In this document: one piece after another, positions 38,053 to 47,958 of the stretch
Position numbering within the stretch: position 1 is the stretch's first letter
Layout: each line of letters opens with the position of its first letter
Assembly: GCF_018138085.1 (NCBI RefSeq)
Contig: NZ_CP073105.1
Span: 2,976,001-3,040,000 of the forward strand
Source: Stutzerimonas stutzeri
GTDB lineage: Bacteria; Pseudomonadota; Gammaproteobacteria; Pseudomonadales; Pseudomonadaceae
DNA length: 64,000 bases
Direction of reading: 5' to 3'
Notes under the pieces: model-generated
The model's input: only the letters and a program-made list of their open reading frames with translations
The model's database searches: none
What the model was told of the DNA's origin: nothing
Translations under genes and position numbers: made by a program

Positions 38053-38859
38053 TCAGCTTTTGCTCTTGTTGCGCTTCTTCTCCGCCAGCACCGCCATCTC
38101 GTCGTAGATGGCCTGCGGGTTCTGCTGCTTGATCTTCCAGGCTGCGCGCCCTTCGTCATGCGGCAGGATCATGAAGACGCCTTCGGCAACCTGCCGATAG
38201 ATGTAGTCGGCGATATCCGCCGCGGTGATCGGCGAAGCTTCCAACAGCTTGCTGATCTGCGCCTTCATGTTCGGTGTCGGTCCGCGGTAGGAATCCATCA
38301 GGTTCGTCTGAAAGAACGATGGGCAGACCACGTGGACACCCACCTCCTGCTGCTTCAGTTCGACCAGCAGGCTTTCCGACAGCGCGACAACACCCGCCTT
38401 GGCGACGTTGTAGTTGCTCATGCCCGGCGCCTGCATCAACGCAGCCATGGAGGCGATGTTGATGATCTTGCCGCGGCTTTTCTGGAGTAATGGCAGGAAT
38501 GCCTTGCAGCCCTTGACCACGCCCATCAGGTTGATTGCGATCTGCCAGTCCCAATCCTCCAGCGAGAGCTCTTCGAAGAAGCCACCGGACGCAACACCGG
38601 CGTTGTTGACCACTACGTCGATCCCGCCGAGTTTGCTTTCGCAAGCCTGCGCCAGACCTGTCAGCTGGCTGTAGTCACGCACGTCACAGCGCTGGGTGAA
38701 GCCATCACCGCCGGCTTCGCGGACCATTTTCAGGGTTTCCGCAAGGCCGGCCTCATTGACATCCGAGAGCGCCAACTGCCAACCCTCTCGCGCCCAACGC
38801 AGCGCGATCTCGCGACCGAGACCGGATCCAGCGCCAGTGACCATCATGCGATTTTGCAT
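38053..38859 (-). CDS. Short-chain dehydrogenase/reductase
   Basis: A 268-residue classical SDR. The NAD(P) site is TGAGSGLG (about 8-15), followed by NNAG near 90, the active-site serine region IINIASMAAL and the catalytic YNVAK near 155-159. The C-terminus ends in a lysine-rich tail (EKKRNKSKS). The substrate cannot be assigned. Isolated on the minus strand. Confidence 0.85.
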   Translation of the reverse strand: MQNRMMVTGAGSGLGREIALRWAREGWQLALSDVNEAGLAETLKMVREAGGDGFTQRCDVRDYSQLTGLAQACESKLGGIDVVVNNAGVASGGFFEELSLEDWDWQIAINLMGVVKGCKAFLPLLQKSRGKIINIASMAALMQAPGMSNYNVAKAGVVALSESLLVELKQQEVGVHVVCPSFFQTNLMDSYRGPTPNMKAQISKLLEASPITAADIADYIYRQVAEGVFMILPHDEGRAAWKIKQQNPQAIYDEMAVLAEKKRNKSKS

Positions 38860-38992
38860 CGTGTGCTGCCTTCTTGTTCGTTGAGTTGCAACGAGTCTAG
38901 CGAATGCCGCCGTGTGCTCCGGCCTCTATCGAAATGCTGAATGACAGGCATATCTCGGGCCCGATTGACGGTGTCCGAATGGCTTTATCGAC

Positions 38993-39026
38993 GTAAAAAA
39001 GAAAGGGCAGCCAACTGGCTGCCCTT
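38993..39026 (-). terminator. Rho-independent terminator of yjcH-actP
   Basis: AAGGGCAGCCA (39003-39013) and TGGCTGCCCTT (39016-39026) form an 11-bp perfect stem. On the minus strand it is followed by a T-rich tract (TTCTTTTTT). It lies 20 bp after the actP stop and is a strong intrinsic terminator. Confidence 0.9.
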
Positions 39027-39045
39027 CCCTTTCGCGGTTCCGTTA

Positions 39046-40701
39046 TCAGTGGGCGACCGCACCACTGGAACCCAGTCCGGTCTGCGAGCGGACGAACTGC
39101 GAGAAGAAGCGCTCGCGTTCGAGAGCTGCCGATTTCGACTTGTCGGTGACCGAGAAGAACCAGATCCCCGCGAACGCCACGACCATCGAGAACAGCGCCG
39201 GGTACTTGTAGGGGAAGATCGCCTCGGCGTAGCCGAACACATCGACCCATACGGTCGGGCTGATGATGGTCAGGACCAGCGCGGTGGCCAGGCCCAGGGC
39301 ACCGCCGATCAGCGCGCCGCGTGTGCTCAGCCCCTTCCAGTACATCGAGAGGAACAGCACCGGGAAATTGCAGCTGGCGGCGATCGAGAAGGCCAGACCG
39401 ACCATGAAGGCGATGTTCTGCTTCTCGAAGATGATGCCCAGCAGGATCGCCACTACACCTAGCGTCAGCGTGGTGATCTTGGTGACCCGCATCTCTTCCT
39501 CTTCCTTGGCCTTGCCTTTCTTGATCACGCAGGCGTACAGGTCGTGAGACACCGCCGAGGCGCCGGCCAGCGTCAGGCCAGCGACCACCGCCAGAATGGT
39601 GGCGAAGGCGACCGCGGAAATGAAGCCGAGGAACAGGTTGCCACCGACCGCGTTGGCCAGGTGGATCGCGACCATATTGGTGCCGCCGATGACGGCGCCT
39701 GCGGCGTCCTTGAACTGCGCGTTGGTGCTTACCAACAGGATCGCGCCGAAGCCGATGATGAAGGTCAGGATGTAGAAGTAACCGATGAAGCCGGTGGCGT
39801 AGAACACGCTCTTGCGCGCTTCCTTGGCGTCAGCAACGGTGAAGAAGCGCATCAGGATGTGCGGCAGGCCAGCGGTACCGAACATCAGCGCCAGGCCCAG
39901 AGAAATCGCCGAAACAGGGTCGGAGACCAGCCCGCCGGGGCTCATGATGGCCGAACCCTTCTCGTGGATCTTGACCGCTTCGGCGAACAGGCTGCCGAAG
40001 TCGAAGTTGACCGCCTTCATCACCATGATCGCCATGAAGCTCGCGCCCGACAGCAGCAGGACTGCCTTGATGATTTGCACCCAGGTTGTTGCCAGCATGC
40101 CGCCGAACAGCACGTACATGACCATCAGGACGCCGACGAGGACCACCGCGACGTAGTAATCCAGGCCGAACAGCAGCTGGATCAGTTTGCCGGCACCGAC
40201 CATCTGCGCGATCAGATAGAAAGCCACGACGATCAGCGAACCGAACGCCGACAGAATGCGGATCTGGGTCTGACCCAGGCGGTAGGACGCCACGTCGGAA
40301 AAGGTGAACTTGCCAAGGTTGCGCAGGCGTTCAGCCATCAGGAACAGGATGACCGGCCAGCCGACCAGGAAGCCGATCGAGTAGATCAGGCCGTCATAGC
40401 CGCTGGTGTATACCAGCGCGGAAATACCCAGGAAAGACGCGGCGGACATGAAGTCGCCGGCAATCGCCAGGCCGTTCTGAAAGCCGGTGATGCTACCCCC
40501 GGCAGTGTAGTAGTCGGAGGTCGAGGTGTTGCGCTTGGCCGCCCACTTGGTGATGCCCATGGTGAAGCCGATGAACGCCACGAACATGGCGATGGCGGTG
40601 TAGTTGATCGCCTGTTTCTGGACGTCGCCGGTCAGCGCATCGGCCAGGAGCAAGGGAGAGACAACCGTCAGCGCCACTGCCGTCAATAAACGCAGAATCA
40701 T
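39046..40701 (-). CDS. actP: Cation/acetate symporter ActP
   Basis: A sodium:solute symporter-family transporter that takes up acetate and other short monocarboxylates. It has 551 residues, an N-terminal signal-like helix ([20 protein letters not shown]) and about 13 membrane segments. SSF hallmarks are [20 protein letters not shown] (about 50-69) and [20 protein letters not shown] (about 280-299). The start overlaps the DUF485 stop by one base (TAATG), fixing it and showing coupling to yjcH. Confidence 0.93.
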   Translation of the reverse strand: MILRLLTAVALTVVSPLLLADALTGDVQKQAINYTAIAMFVAFIGFTMGITKWAAKRNTSTSDYYTAGGSITGFQNGLAIAGDFMSAASFLGISALVYTSGYDGLIYSIGFLVGWPVILFLMAERLRNLGKFTFSDVASYRLGQTQIRILSAFGSLIVVAFYLIAQMVGAGKLIQLLFGLDYYVAVVLVGVLMVMYVLFGGMLATTWVQIIKAVLLLSGASFMAIMVMKAVNFDFGSLFAEAVKIHEKGSAIMSPGGLVSDPVSAISLGLALMFGTAGLPHILMRFFTVADAKEARKSVFYATGFIGYFYILTFIIGFGAILLVSTNAQFKDAAGAVIGGTNMVAIHLANAVGGNLFLGFISAVAFATILAVVAGLTLAGASAVSHDLYACVIKKGKAKEEEEMRVTKITTLTLGVVAILLGIIFEKQNIAFMVGLAFSIAASCNFPVLFLSMYWKGLSTRGALIGGALGLATALVLTIISPTVWVDVFGYAEAIFPYKYPALFSMVVAFAGIWFFSVTDKSKSAALERERFFSQFVRSQTGLGSSGAVAH

Positions 40702-41018
40702 TATTGCTGAGCCTCGTTGAGGATTTCCTGATTGAGGCGATCGAATTCGCCGTTGGCGCGCTGCACATAGACGCCGGTCAGAATGAACGCCATGAAGATC
40801 ACACCGACGCCCACCGGGATACCCCAGGTGGTGACCGTATCGGCCGCCAGCGGAATGCCGAGGATCTTGGGATCGAACGCGATCAGCAGAATGAACGCGA
40901 GATAGGCACCCAGCATGACGGCCGACAGCAGCCATGCGAAGCGACCACGTTTGGCAACCAGCTCCTGGAAGCGAGGGTTTGCATAGATTTGCCGGTAAAC
41001 ATCTTCATTGTTTTGCAT
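40701..41018 (-). CDS. yjcH: DUF485 inner-membrane protein YjcH
   Basis: A 105-residue protein with two membrane helices (about 25-48 and 60-82) and the DUF485 N-terminus ([18 protein letters not shown]). It is always paired with actP in acetate operons; its function is probably accessory to the symporter. The stop codon overlaps the actP start. Confidence 0.9.
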   Translation of the reverse strand: MQNNEDVYRQIYANPRFQELVAKRGRFAWLLSAVMLGAYLAFILLIAFDPKILGIPLAADTVTTWGIPVGVGVIFMAFILTGVYVQRANGEFDRLNQEILNEAQQ

Positions 41019-41072
41019 TGAGGGTCTCCACGGTCTCGCCCCTGATCAGAGCAGGTGGCTACTTTAGGGCCC

Positions 41073-41088
41073 GGCAGGCCGAACACCA
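41073..41088 (-). promoter_or_regulatory. Possible sigma-54 promoter of yjcH-actP
   Basis: On the minus strand TGGTGTTCGGCCTGCC has the GG-N10-GC core of RpoN promoters, 55 bp before the yjcH start. Three of the remaining consensus positions do not fit, so this is a weak candidate. Confidence 0.3.
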
Positions 41089-41267
41089 CTCGACCATGGT
41101 CTTGTTTTTATTTACCGGAGCCACCGTTTTAGACGCCTCGGATAGTCGAGATCGGGCAATAGACCAAGCCTATGTGGCGGATCAAGCACAGCGATTGTCC
41201 TCCGCGCCACGGCGGCGCGAGACTGACGCCAACAGAGAATAATTCTTGACCGCATACGGAGACCGCC

Positions 41268-41492
41268 ATGCTCAAGACCGTGACCTTTACCTTGATGCAC
41301 TTCGGCATCGCCTTCTCGGTGACCTATGCCCTGACCGGCAGCGCTGCCGCGGGCGGTCTTGTGGCGGCCATCGAGCCGCTGTGCAACTCTGTGGGCTTCT
41401 ACCTGCACGAGCGAGTCTGGCAACGCCTGGAAAAACGCCAGCGCAGGGGCCACGAGATCCCGTCTCACGCATGGTTGCACCACCACGCCTGA
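41268..41492 (+). CDS. DUF2061 membrane protein
   Basis: A 74-residue protein with two short hydrophobic stretches (about 3-20 and 25-42) and the DUF2061 pattern LKTVTFTLMHFGIAFSVTYA ... EPLCNSVGFYLHERVW, ending in a His-rich tail. Function is unknown. GGAG lies 8 bases before the ATG. Divergent from yjcH-actP across about 250 bp. Confidence 0.82.
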   Translation: MLKTVTFTLMHFGIAFSVTYALTGSAAAGGLVAAIEPLCNSVGFYLHERVWQRLEKRQRRGHEIPSHAWLHHHA

Positions 41493-41969
41493 GCTTGATC
41501 CGGAACGATTCGCAACGGTGGCGCCGCCCTTGAGCGCATCCATCCAGGCTTGCGGAGAGGCGGGACCGGGGCCCGTCGAGCGCGGCCGGATACCTGCCCG
41601 TCGCAAATTCCGACGCAACCAGACGGCTGAAGCGCGGTCTATGAAGGTGCGCTGAGCTTGGCTCGGTCGCTCGACCGCAAGCCACAGCGCACGCAGGAAG
41701 GCAGAAACGCTCACCCTGGAGGAGCAATGCGCAGTACCAGCACCAGCCGAACGCCAGCCGCAGCACAGGCGCACCGTCACGCCCATGCCGCGCCCCGCAG
41801 CGCATACCGCTCACCCGGTTCGCAGCGGTGCCTGGCACAACCCGGATCCAGCGACAGCCCTAGCCGTTTGGCCAGGCGGCAGGTTCGTGCCCTCTGCCAG
41901 CATCAATGGCTACACGCCCCGCACATACGGCTCGCCGATCTCCATGCCTGCCCCAGGAGCACCCTCTAG
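41493..41969 (+). other. 477-bp region without a confident gene
   Basis: No reading frame here looks convincingly coded. A frame from ATG 41727 to 41969 (80 residues, Arg/Ser/Ala-rich) has a strong GGAGGAG site seven bases upstream and its TAG abuts the ATG of the next gene, but its composition is not protein-like. An overlapping frame ending at 41991 reads GGRFVPSASINGYTPRTYGS and looks slightly better. This may be a decayed gene or a leader region of the hydrolase operon. Confidence 0.35.
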
Positions 41970-43262
41970 ATGCGAATGCTGCTGTGCCTGACAGCACTGC
42001 TGACGCTGATCGTAACGCCCGCCCACGCGGCCGATATCAGCGTCGAGCAGTACGGCTATCCACTGAGTAACCCGTTCGAGGCGACGATTGCCACGACGCC
42101 TGCCGAGTTGCGCGCCGAAGTGCCCAGCGACGAGGACATCGACCAGGCCGACTACAGTTTGCGGCTGCGCCCGGAGCGCGAATTCATCCTGCCCGAGAAC
42201 TTCTGGGCGGTTAAGCGCCTGACCTACCGCCTGGCCAAGCAACCTGGCCCGGCCCCGCTGATGTTCATCATCTCCGGCACCGGCGCCAGCTATTCGGCGG
42301 AAAAGACCGAATCGCTCAAGCGACTGTTCTACGGCGCTGGCTACCACGTGGTCCAGCTGTCTTCTCCGACCAGCTTCGATTTCATCGCGGCGGCCTCGCG
42401 CTACGCCACGCCGGGCTACAGCCCGGACGACGCCAAGGACCTCTACCGCGTGATGCAAGCGGTTCGCGCCCAACAGCACGACTTGCCCGTGACCGAATTC
42501 AATCTGATCGGTTACAGCCTGGGTGCACTCGATGCTGCCTTCGTCAGCAAGCTGGACGAGACGCGGCAGAGCTTCAACTTCAAGCGGGTTCTGATGATCA
42601 ACCCGCCGGTCAACCTCTACACTTCGATCAAAAACCTCGACAAACTGGTGCAGACGCGAGTCGAAGCGATCGACAGCACAACCACTTTCTACGAAGTCAT
42701 TTTCGAAAAACTGACCCGCTACTATCGCCAGAAAGGTGCGATCAACCTGGACGAGGCGATGCTCTTCGACTTCCAGCGGTCTGCCTTGCGGTTGACTGAC
42801 GAGCAGATGGCGATGCTTATCGGTTCGGTGTTCCGTTTCTCGGCGGCCGATATCGTCTTCACCTCGGACCTGATCAACCGTCGCGGCTTGATCGTCCCGC
42901 CGAATTACCCGATCGACGAAGGCACAAGCCTCGAACCCTTCTTTCGCCGTTCGCTGCTCTGCGATTTCGATTGCTACATCACCGAACAGCTGATTCCCAT
43001 GTGGCGTGCGCAGCAGGATGGCGGCAGCCTGGCGCAACTGGTTCAACAGGTCAGCCTCTACGCGCTGGAGGACTATCTCCAGAGCAGCCCGAAGATCGCC
43101 GTTATGCACAATGCCGACGACATCATTCTTGGGCCTGGTGACCTGGGTTTCCTGCGCCGCACTTTCGGCGATCGCATGACCCTCTACCCCCGCGGTGGCC
43201 ATTGCGGCAACCTCAATTACCGGGTCAACGCCCGAGACATGCTGGAGTTCTTCCGTGGCTAG
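41970..43262 (+). CDS. Exported alpha/beta-hydrolase-fold protein
   Basis: A 430-residue protein with a signal peptide (MRMLLCLTALLTLIVTPAHA, cut after AHA), so periplasmic. It has an alpha/beta hydrolase fold: a possible oxyanion loop in MFIISGTGASYSAEK, nucleophile elbow GYSLG (Ser183), acid in HNADDII (Asp383 or Asp384) and His411 in GGHCGN. Three cysteines sit in the LLCDFDCYI region and at GGHC. The substrate is unknown; a lipid ester is plausible given that the MlaA-family gene starts inside its last codons (8-bp overlap). In P. aeruginosa similar genes precede the min region. Confidence 0.75.
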   Translation: MRMLLCLTALLTLIVTPAHAADISVEQYGYPLSNPFEATIATTPAELRAEVPSDEDIDQADYSLRLRPEREFILPENFWAVKRLTYRLAKQPGPAPLMFIISGTGASYSAEKTESLKRLFYGAGYHVVQLSSPTSFDFIAAASRYATPGYSPDDAKDLYRVMQAVRAQQHDLPVTEFNLIGYSLGALDAAFVSKLDETRQSFNFKRVLMINPPVNLYTSIKNLDKLVQTRVEAIDSTTTFYEVIFEKLTRYYRQKGAINLDEAMLFDFQRSALRLTDEQMAMLIGSVFRFSAADIVFTSDLINRRGLIVPPNYPIDEGTSLEPFFRRSLLCDFDCYITEQLIPMWRAQQDGGSLAQLVQQVSLYALEDYLQSSPKIAVMHNADDIILGPGDLGFLRRTFGDRMTLYPRGGHCGNLNYRVNARDMLEFFRG

Positions 43263-44025
43263 ACGTCATCTGCTTGCGCTGCTAATGCTCATCAGCGGCG
43301 TGGCCAGCGCTCAGACGCCTCCCGCCGATGAGGATGGTTTCACGCAGCCGCTACGCAACCTCGAGTTCAACCCCGGCCTGGACCAGCGTGAATTCGAGCG
43401 CGCCACCTTCGACGCGCTGGACATCTATGATCCCTGGGAGTCGCTAAATAGGCGCATGTACTACTTCAACTACCGCCTGGATCAGTGGGTAATGCTGCCG
43501 GCGGTGCGCGGCTACCGCTACGTTACGCCGAGCTTCGTGCGCACCGGGGTCAGCAACTTCTTCAACAACCTGGGCGAAATTCCCACGCTGTTCAATAGCG
43601 TCGCCCAGTTGAAGGGCAAGCGCGCCATGACCACCACTGCACGACTGCTGTTCAACACCATCCTTGGCGTCGGCGGCGTATGGGATCCGGCCACGCGAAT
43701 GGGCCTGCCTCGCTACAAGGAGGATTTCGGCCAGACCCTGGGCTTCTACGGCGTGCCCCATGGCCCCTATCTGATCCTGCCGGCACTCGGCCCGTCCAAT
43801 CTGCGCGATGCAACCGGTCAGGTTGCCGACTTCGGGGTGGAACGCCAGGTCGACTATTTCAGCTATGCCGAAGCCAGCGGCGGTGAGTTTGGCCTTACCG
43901 CGTTGCGCCTAATCGACCTTCGCTATACCACGCCGTTACGCTACGGCCAGCTCAACTCGCCGTTCGAATATGAAAAGGTGCGCTACGTCTACACCCGTGC
44001 CCGGGAGCTGCAAATCGATGAGTGA
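43255..44025 (+). CDS. MlaA/VacJ-family protein without lipobox
   Basis: A 256-residue MlaA-family protein. MlaA normally removes phospholipids from the outer leaflet of the outer membrane together with OmpC/F and passes them to MlaC. The family core is clear: YDPWESLNRRMYYFNYRLDQ (about 61-80), GEIPTLFNSVAQLKG, and FGQTLGFYGVPHGPYLILPA (about 158-177). The signal peptide (ARRHLLALLMLISGVASA) has no cysteine at the cleavage site, so it is not lipidated, unlike classical VacJ. The GTG at 43255 has GGAG seven bases upstream and overlaps the hydrolase gene by 8 bp. Probably a second MlaA paralogue. Confidence 0.85.
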   Translation: MARRHLLALLMLISGVASAQTPPADEDGFTQPLRNLEFNPGLDQREFERATFDALDIYDPWESLNRRMYYFNYRLDQWVMLPAVRGYRYVTPSFVRTGVSNFFNNLGEIPTLFNSVAQLKGKRAMTTTARLLFNTILGVGGVWDPATRMGLPRYKEDFGQTLGFYGVPHGPYLILPALGPSNLRDATGQVADFGVERQVDYFSYAEASGGEFGLTALRLIDLRYTTPLRYGQLNSPFEYEKVRYVYTRARELQIDE

Positions 44026-44118
44026 TCGATCCGTTCGATAGGAATGTTAGAGATTTCCCATCCATGCATCGAGGCGCTGCCGGTAGTCTTCTTCCGATCA
44101 GCGACTCGGAGCATTGCC

Positions 44119-44964
44119 ATGACCCTGCGACAGATTCAGCACATCAGCACCGGCCGCGCCACCTCGGACGGTGCCGGCGTACGCCTGACCCGGCTTTTCG
44201 GTGGCGCTACACCGGAGCGGTTCGATCCCTTCCTGATGCTGGACGAGTTTGGCTCGACCCAACCGGACGAGTACATCGCAGGCTTCCCAGCGCACCCGCA
44301 CCGCGGTTTCGAGACGATCACCTACATGCTCGAAGGCCGCATGCGCCATGAGGACCACCTGGGTAACGTTGGCTTGCTCGAGAGTGGCGCCGTGCAATGG
44401 ATGACAGCTGCGCGTGGCGTCATCCATAGTGAAATGCCCGAACAGCAGCAAGGCGCGATGCGTGGTTTTCAGCTGTGGCTGAACCTTCCGGCCAAGCTCA
44501 AGATGAGCGACCCGGACTATCGGGACTACGCAGCCGAGGAGATCCCCCGAGCGACACTGCCCAATGGCATCGAGGCGGTCGTCATTGCGGGGCGACTGAC
44601 CGCCGACGGCGTCGACCTGCCAGGGGCGGTGCAACGAGCCGAGACAGAGCCACAGCTGTTCGATCTGCACCTTCCCGGCGGCTGCCACCTCGAGCCGCAG
44701 CTGGCCGACGGACACCGGCTGATGCTCTACGTCTACGAAGGCGAGATAAGCGTTTCCGGCAAAACCCTGCACCGACACCAGCTCGCCGTGCTGTCCGAAC
44801 GGGGTCAGCTGCGCCTGGAGGCGCAGGCCGATGCCCGCGTGCTACTGCTGGCCGGTCGCCCGCTCGGTGAGCCAATCGTTCAGTACGGCCCGTTCGTCAT
44901 GAACAGCCGGGAAGAGATCGAGCAGGCGCTGCGCGACTTCCGTGACGGCGCCCTCACGGACTGA
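44119..44964 (+). CDS. Pirin family protein
   Basis: A 281-residue bicupin of the pirin family. The N-terminal cupin has the metal-binding set FPAHPHRGFETITYMLEG (about 56-73; His ligands) and HEDHLGNVGLLESGAVQWMTAARGVIHSE, split here as HEDHLGNVG near 77 and GVIHSE near 103. The C-terminal cupin is about 150-270. Pirins may act as quercetinase or regulatory proteins; the role here is unknown. GGAG precedes the ATG at 44119. The 3' end overlaps the convergent acyltransferase gene by 11 bp. Confidence 0.88.
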   Translation: MTLRQIQHISTGRATSDGAGVRLTRLFGGATPERFDPFLMLDEFGSTQPDEYIAGFPAHPHRGFETITYMLEGRMRHEDHLGNVGLLESGAVQWMTAARGVIHSEMPEQQQGAMRGFQLWLNLPAKLKMSDPDYRDYAAEEIPRATLPNGIEAVVIAGRLTADGVDLPGAVQRAETEPQLFDLHLPGGCHLEPQLADGHRLMLYVYEGEISVSGKTLHRHQLAVLSERGQLRLEAQADARVLLLAGRPLGEPIVQYGPFVMNSREEIEQALRDFRDGALTD

Positions 44965-45904
44965 CCGGTTTCTTCGGCAGCTTGCGGTACAGGTTCGGCT
45001 CGCCTTCCGGCCGCGTCTTGAAGCGGCGATGAGCCCACAAGTACTGCTCCGGGTGCTGCCGGACCGCCTCTTCTACCCAATCATTGATGCGCCGACAGTC
45101 GGCTTCTTCGCTCTCGCCGGGGAAATCCGCCAACGGCGGATGAATGACCAGCCGATAGCCGCTGCCATCGTCCAGGCGCTCCTGGGTATAGGGGATCACC
45201 CGCGCCTTGCCCAAGCGCGCGAACTTGGTGGTCGCCGTGACGGTTGCCGCGTTGATACCGAACCAGGGCACGAACAGGCTCTGCTTGCGGCCATAATCCT
45301 GATCCGGGGCATACCAGATCGCTCGCCCGGCACGCAGCACCTTGAGCATGGCCCGGACGTCCTCACGCTCGATGGCGGTGGCGTCGAGGTTGTGCCGCTC
45401 GCGACCGCGACGCTGAACGAAGTCGAATACCGGGTTCTTGTGCTCGCGGTACATGCCATCGATGGTATGACGCTGGCTCAGCAGCGCCGCACCGATTTCC
45501 AGCGTGGTGAAGTGCAGCGCCATGAGGATCACGCCCTGCCCTTCGGCCTGCGCCTGCTGCAGATGTTCCAGCCCCTCGATGTGCGCCAGGCGCTGCAGTC
45601 GAGCCCTGGGCCACCACCAGCTCATCGCCATCTCGAAAAAAGCGATGCCGGACGAGGCGAAGTTCTCCCGAAGCAGTCGCTCACGCGCCTTTTCGTTCAG
45701 CTCGGGGAAACACAACTGCAGGTTGCGCCGCGCGATGTGCCGCCTCGATCGTGCCAAACGGTACATCAGCGCCCCCAACCCGCGCCCGAGCAGCAGCAGA
45801 ACGCGATACGGCAGCTGGATGACCAGCCACAGCAAACCCAGGCCGAGCCAGAGCAGCCAGAAACGCGGATGAAGAAAGGACGCACGAAAACGAGGACGAT
45901 CCAT
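44954..45904 (-). CDS. LpxL/HtrB-like lipid A acyltransferase
   Basis: A 316-residue lysophospholipid/lipid A acyltransferase-family protein anchored by an N-terminal helix (about 14-38, FWLLWLGLGLLWLVIQLPYR). The catalytic H-x4-D/E motif appears as LHFTTLEIGA (about 129-138, His and Glu). YAPDQDYGRKQSLFVPWFG near 197 is the second conserved block. It probably adds a secondary acyl chain (laurate or myristate) to lipid A. The ATG at 45904 matches the family start; an ATG 30 bases upstream is possible. Confidence 0.85.
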   Translation of the reverse strand: MDRPRFRASFLHPRFWLLWLGLGLLWLVIQLPYRVLLLLGRGLGALMYRLARSRRHIARRNLQLCFPELNEKARERLLRENFASSGIAFFEMAMSWWWPRARLQRLAHIEGLEHLQQAQAEGQGVILMALHFTTLEIGAALLSQRHTIDGMYREHKNPVFDFVQRRGRERHNLDATAIEREDVRAMLKVLRAGRAIWYAPDQDYGRKQSLFVPWFGINAATVTATTKFARLGKARVIPYTQERLDDGSGYRLVIHPPLADFPGESEEADCRRINDWVEEAVRQHPEQYLWAHRRFKTRPEGEPNLYRKLPKKPVSP

Positions 45905-46006
45905 TGAAAAGCCCGAACCGATAAAAGCGCGCATTCTAGCGACAAATCGCCCAGCGATGCGGCCGCGTCTCGATACACGGCAGCCATGCGCTTGGCCAGG
46001 CGAGAC

Positions 46007-46035
46007 TTGCAGCCAACGGTTTGCCCCGCTATAAG
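46007..46035 (+). promoter_or_regulatory. Sigma-70 promoter of minCDE
   Basis: TTGCAG (46007-46012), a 17-base spacer and TATAAG (46030-46035) lie 29 bases before the minC ATG. Both hexamers are close to consensus and the spacing is ideal. Confidence 0.6.
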
Positions 46036-46064
46036 TCCTCGCCATTTACCCTAGCAGGCAGACC

Positions 46065-46796
46065 ATGAGCCAAGCCGATCCTCTCGACCAATCCCCCGTG
46101 TTCCAGCTCAAGGGCAGCATGCTCGCCATCACCGTGCTGGAGCTGGCACAGAACGACCTGGAACGTCTCGATCGACAGCTGGCCGTCAAGGTCGAGCAAG
46201 CACCGGATTTCTTCAACAACACGCCACTCGTTCTGGCATTGGACAAACTGCCCGCCGACAGCGATCTGGACCTGCCAGCCCTCATTGCGCTTTGCCGCAA
46301 GCATGGCCTGCGTACCCTGGCTCTGCGCGCCGGCGACCCTCAGATCATCGAAGCCGCCGGCGTTCTGGATCTACCGGTGCTGCCGCCGTCTAGCGCCAAG
46401 GAGCGCAAGCTGGACCTCGCCAGCAAGGCACCAGCCGAACCGGCCAAACCCGCCGAACCGCTCTACCGCCCCACCCGCGTCGTCACCACTCCGATCCGCG
46501 GTGGCCAGCAGGTTTACGCCAAGGACGGAGACCTTATCGTGCTGGCGGCGGTCAGCCCGGGAGCGGAACTTCTCGCCGATGGGAACATCCATGTCTACGG
46601 TCCGCTGCGGGGACGTGCCCTTGCCGGGATAAAGGGTGACACCAACGCACGCATCTTCTGTCAGCAGCTCGCTGCCGAAATGGTCTCCATCGCCGGCCGT
46701 TACAAGGTCGCCGAAGATCTGCGTCGCGACCCGCTATGGACCGAAGCCGTACAACTGAAGCTATCCGGCGACGTGTTGAACATCACCCGCCTTTAA
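46065..46796 (+). CDS. minC: Septum site-determining protein MinC
   Basis: An inhibitor of FtsZ ring assembly away from midcell. It has 243 residues: an N-terminal FtsZ-inhibitory domain (about 10-110) and a C-terminal beta-helix (about 140-243) with [20 protein letters not shown] and [17 protein letters not shown], which dimerises and binds MinD. A proline/alanine-rich linker ([12 protein letters not shown]) joins them. It is first in minCDE. Confidence 0.95.
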   Translation: MSQADPLDQSPVFQLKGSMLAITVLELAQNDLERLDRQLAVKVEQAPDFFNNTPLVLALDKLPADSDLDLPALIALCRKHGLRTLALRAGDPQIIEAAGVLDLPVLPPSSAKERKLDLASKAPAEPAKPAEPLYRPTRVVTTPIRGGQQVYAKDGDLIVLAAVSPGAELLADGNIHVYGPLRGRALAGIKGDTNARIFCQQLAAEMVSIAGRYKVAEDLRRDPLWTEAVQLKLSGDVLNITRL

Positions 46797-46888
46797 CGGA
46801 TACTGCCGCGAATTTTCAAGCACCAAAACGGGCCTCCCAATGCCGAACCGGCGGAGGGTCCCGCCTTCCATATTTAGGGTGAATCACC

Positions 46889-47704
46889 TTGGCCAAGATC
46901 CTCGTAGTCACTTCCGGCAAGGGTGGCGTCGGTAAAACCACTACCAGCGCCGCCATCGGTACCGGCCTCGCTCTGCGCGGCCACAAGACCGTCATCGTCG
47001 ACTTCGACGTTGGTCTGCGCAACCTCGACCTGATCATGGGCTGCGAGCGTCGCGTGGTGTATGACTTCGTCAACGTCATCCAGGGCGACGCTACCCTTAC
47101 CCAGGCCCTGATCAAGGACAAGCGCCTCGAGAATCTCTACGTGCTCGCTGCGAGCCAGACCCGTGACAAGGACGCGCTGACCCTCGAAGGCGTCGGCAAG
47201 GTCATCGACGAACTGGCCAAGACCTTCGAGTTCGTAATTTGCGACTCCCCGGCCGGCATCGAAAAGGGCGCGCACCTGGCCATGTACTTCGCCGACGAGG
47301 CGATCGTCGTGACCAATCCCGAAGTGTCTTCGGTTCGCGATTCCGACCGCATGCTGGGCCTGCTGGCCAGCAAGTCCCGCCGGGCCGAAAACGGTGAAGA
47401 CCCGATCAAGGAACACCTGCTGCTTACCCGCTACAACCCCGAGCGCGTCGTCAAAGGCGAGATGCTGGGTGTCGAAGACGTCGAAGAGATCCTGTCTATC
47501 CGCCTGCTGGGTGTGATTCCGGAGTCTCAGGCGGTCCTGAAGGCCTCCAACCAGGGCGTGCCGGTCATTCTCGATGACCAGAGCGACGCCGGTCAGGCGT
47601 ACAGCGACGCGGTCGATCGGCTGCTGGGCAAGGAAGTGAATCATCGCTTCCTCGACGTGAAAAAGCAGGGCTTCCTGCAACGACTGTTCGGAGGCCGCGA
47701 ATGA
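46889..47704 (+). CDS. minD: Septum site-determining ATPase MinD
   Basis: A membrane-cycling ATPase that recruits MinC and oscillates with MinE. It has 271 residues. The deviant Walker A motif [11 protein letters not shown] covers residues 9-19 with signature K11 and K16. The switch regions are [10 protein letters not shown] and [10 protein letters not shown]. The C-terminal amphipathic helix FLQRLFGG is the membrane targeting sequence. Translation starts at TTG (46889) with AGGGTGA upstream; no ATG fits the family N-terminus MAKIL. Confidence 0.95.
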   Translation: MAKILVVTSGKGGVGKTTTSAAIGTGLALRGHKTVIVDFDVGLRNLDLIMGCERRVVYDFVNVIQGDATLTQALIKDKRLENLYVLAASQTRDKDALTLEGVGKVIDELAKTFEFVICDSPAGIEKGAHLAMYFADEAIVVTNPEVSSVRDSDRMLGLLASKSRRAENGEDPIKEHLLLTRYNPERVVKGEMLGVEDVEEILSIRLLGVIPESQAVLKASNQGVPVILDDQSDAGQAYSDAVDRLLGKEVNHRFLDVKKQGFLQRLFGGRE

Positions 47705-47958
47705 ACCTTCTCGACTTCTTTCGTGAGCGCAAGAAGAAGGAAACGCCAGCCAACATCGCCAAGGAACGTCTGCAGATCATCGTTGCTCACGAGCGCGGCC
47801 AGCGGACTCAGCCGGACTACCTGCCTGCTCTGCAAAAGGAGCTGGTCGAGGTGATCCGCAAGTATGTGAACATCGACAGCGATCAGGTTCAGGTCGCCCT
47901 GGAAGACCAGGGTAGCTGCTCGATCCTCGAGCTGAACATCACCCTGCCGGATCGTTGA
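47701..47958 (+). CDS. minE: Cell division topological specificity factor MinE
   Basis: An 85-residue partner of MinD that stimulates its ATPase and restricts MinCD to the poles. The N-terminal membrane/MinD-contact segment is [20 protein letters not shown] and the central contact helix is [13 protein letters not shown]. The C-terminal dimer domain ends [12 protein letters not shown]. It overlaps minD by 4 bp (ATGA). Confidence 0.96.
   Translation: MNLLDFFRERKKKETPANIAKERLQIIVAHERGQRTQPDYLPALQKELVEVIRKYVNIDSDQVQVALEDQGSCSILELNITLPDR

Noticed and set aside
39544..40689. 381-codon plus-strand frame
   Set aside because: Antisense of actP, with the charged composition (Asp/His/Gln) expected from complementing a membrane protein gene.
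41112..41838. Minus-strand frames overlapping the DUF2061 gene
   Set aside because: Arg/Ser/Cys-rich translations without motifs; the DUF2061 protein on the plus strand explains the coding signal.
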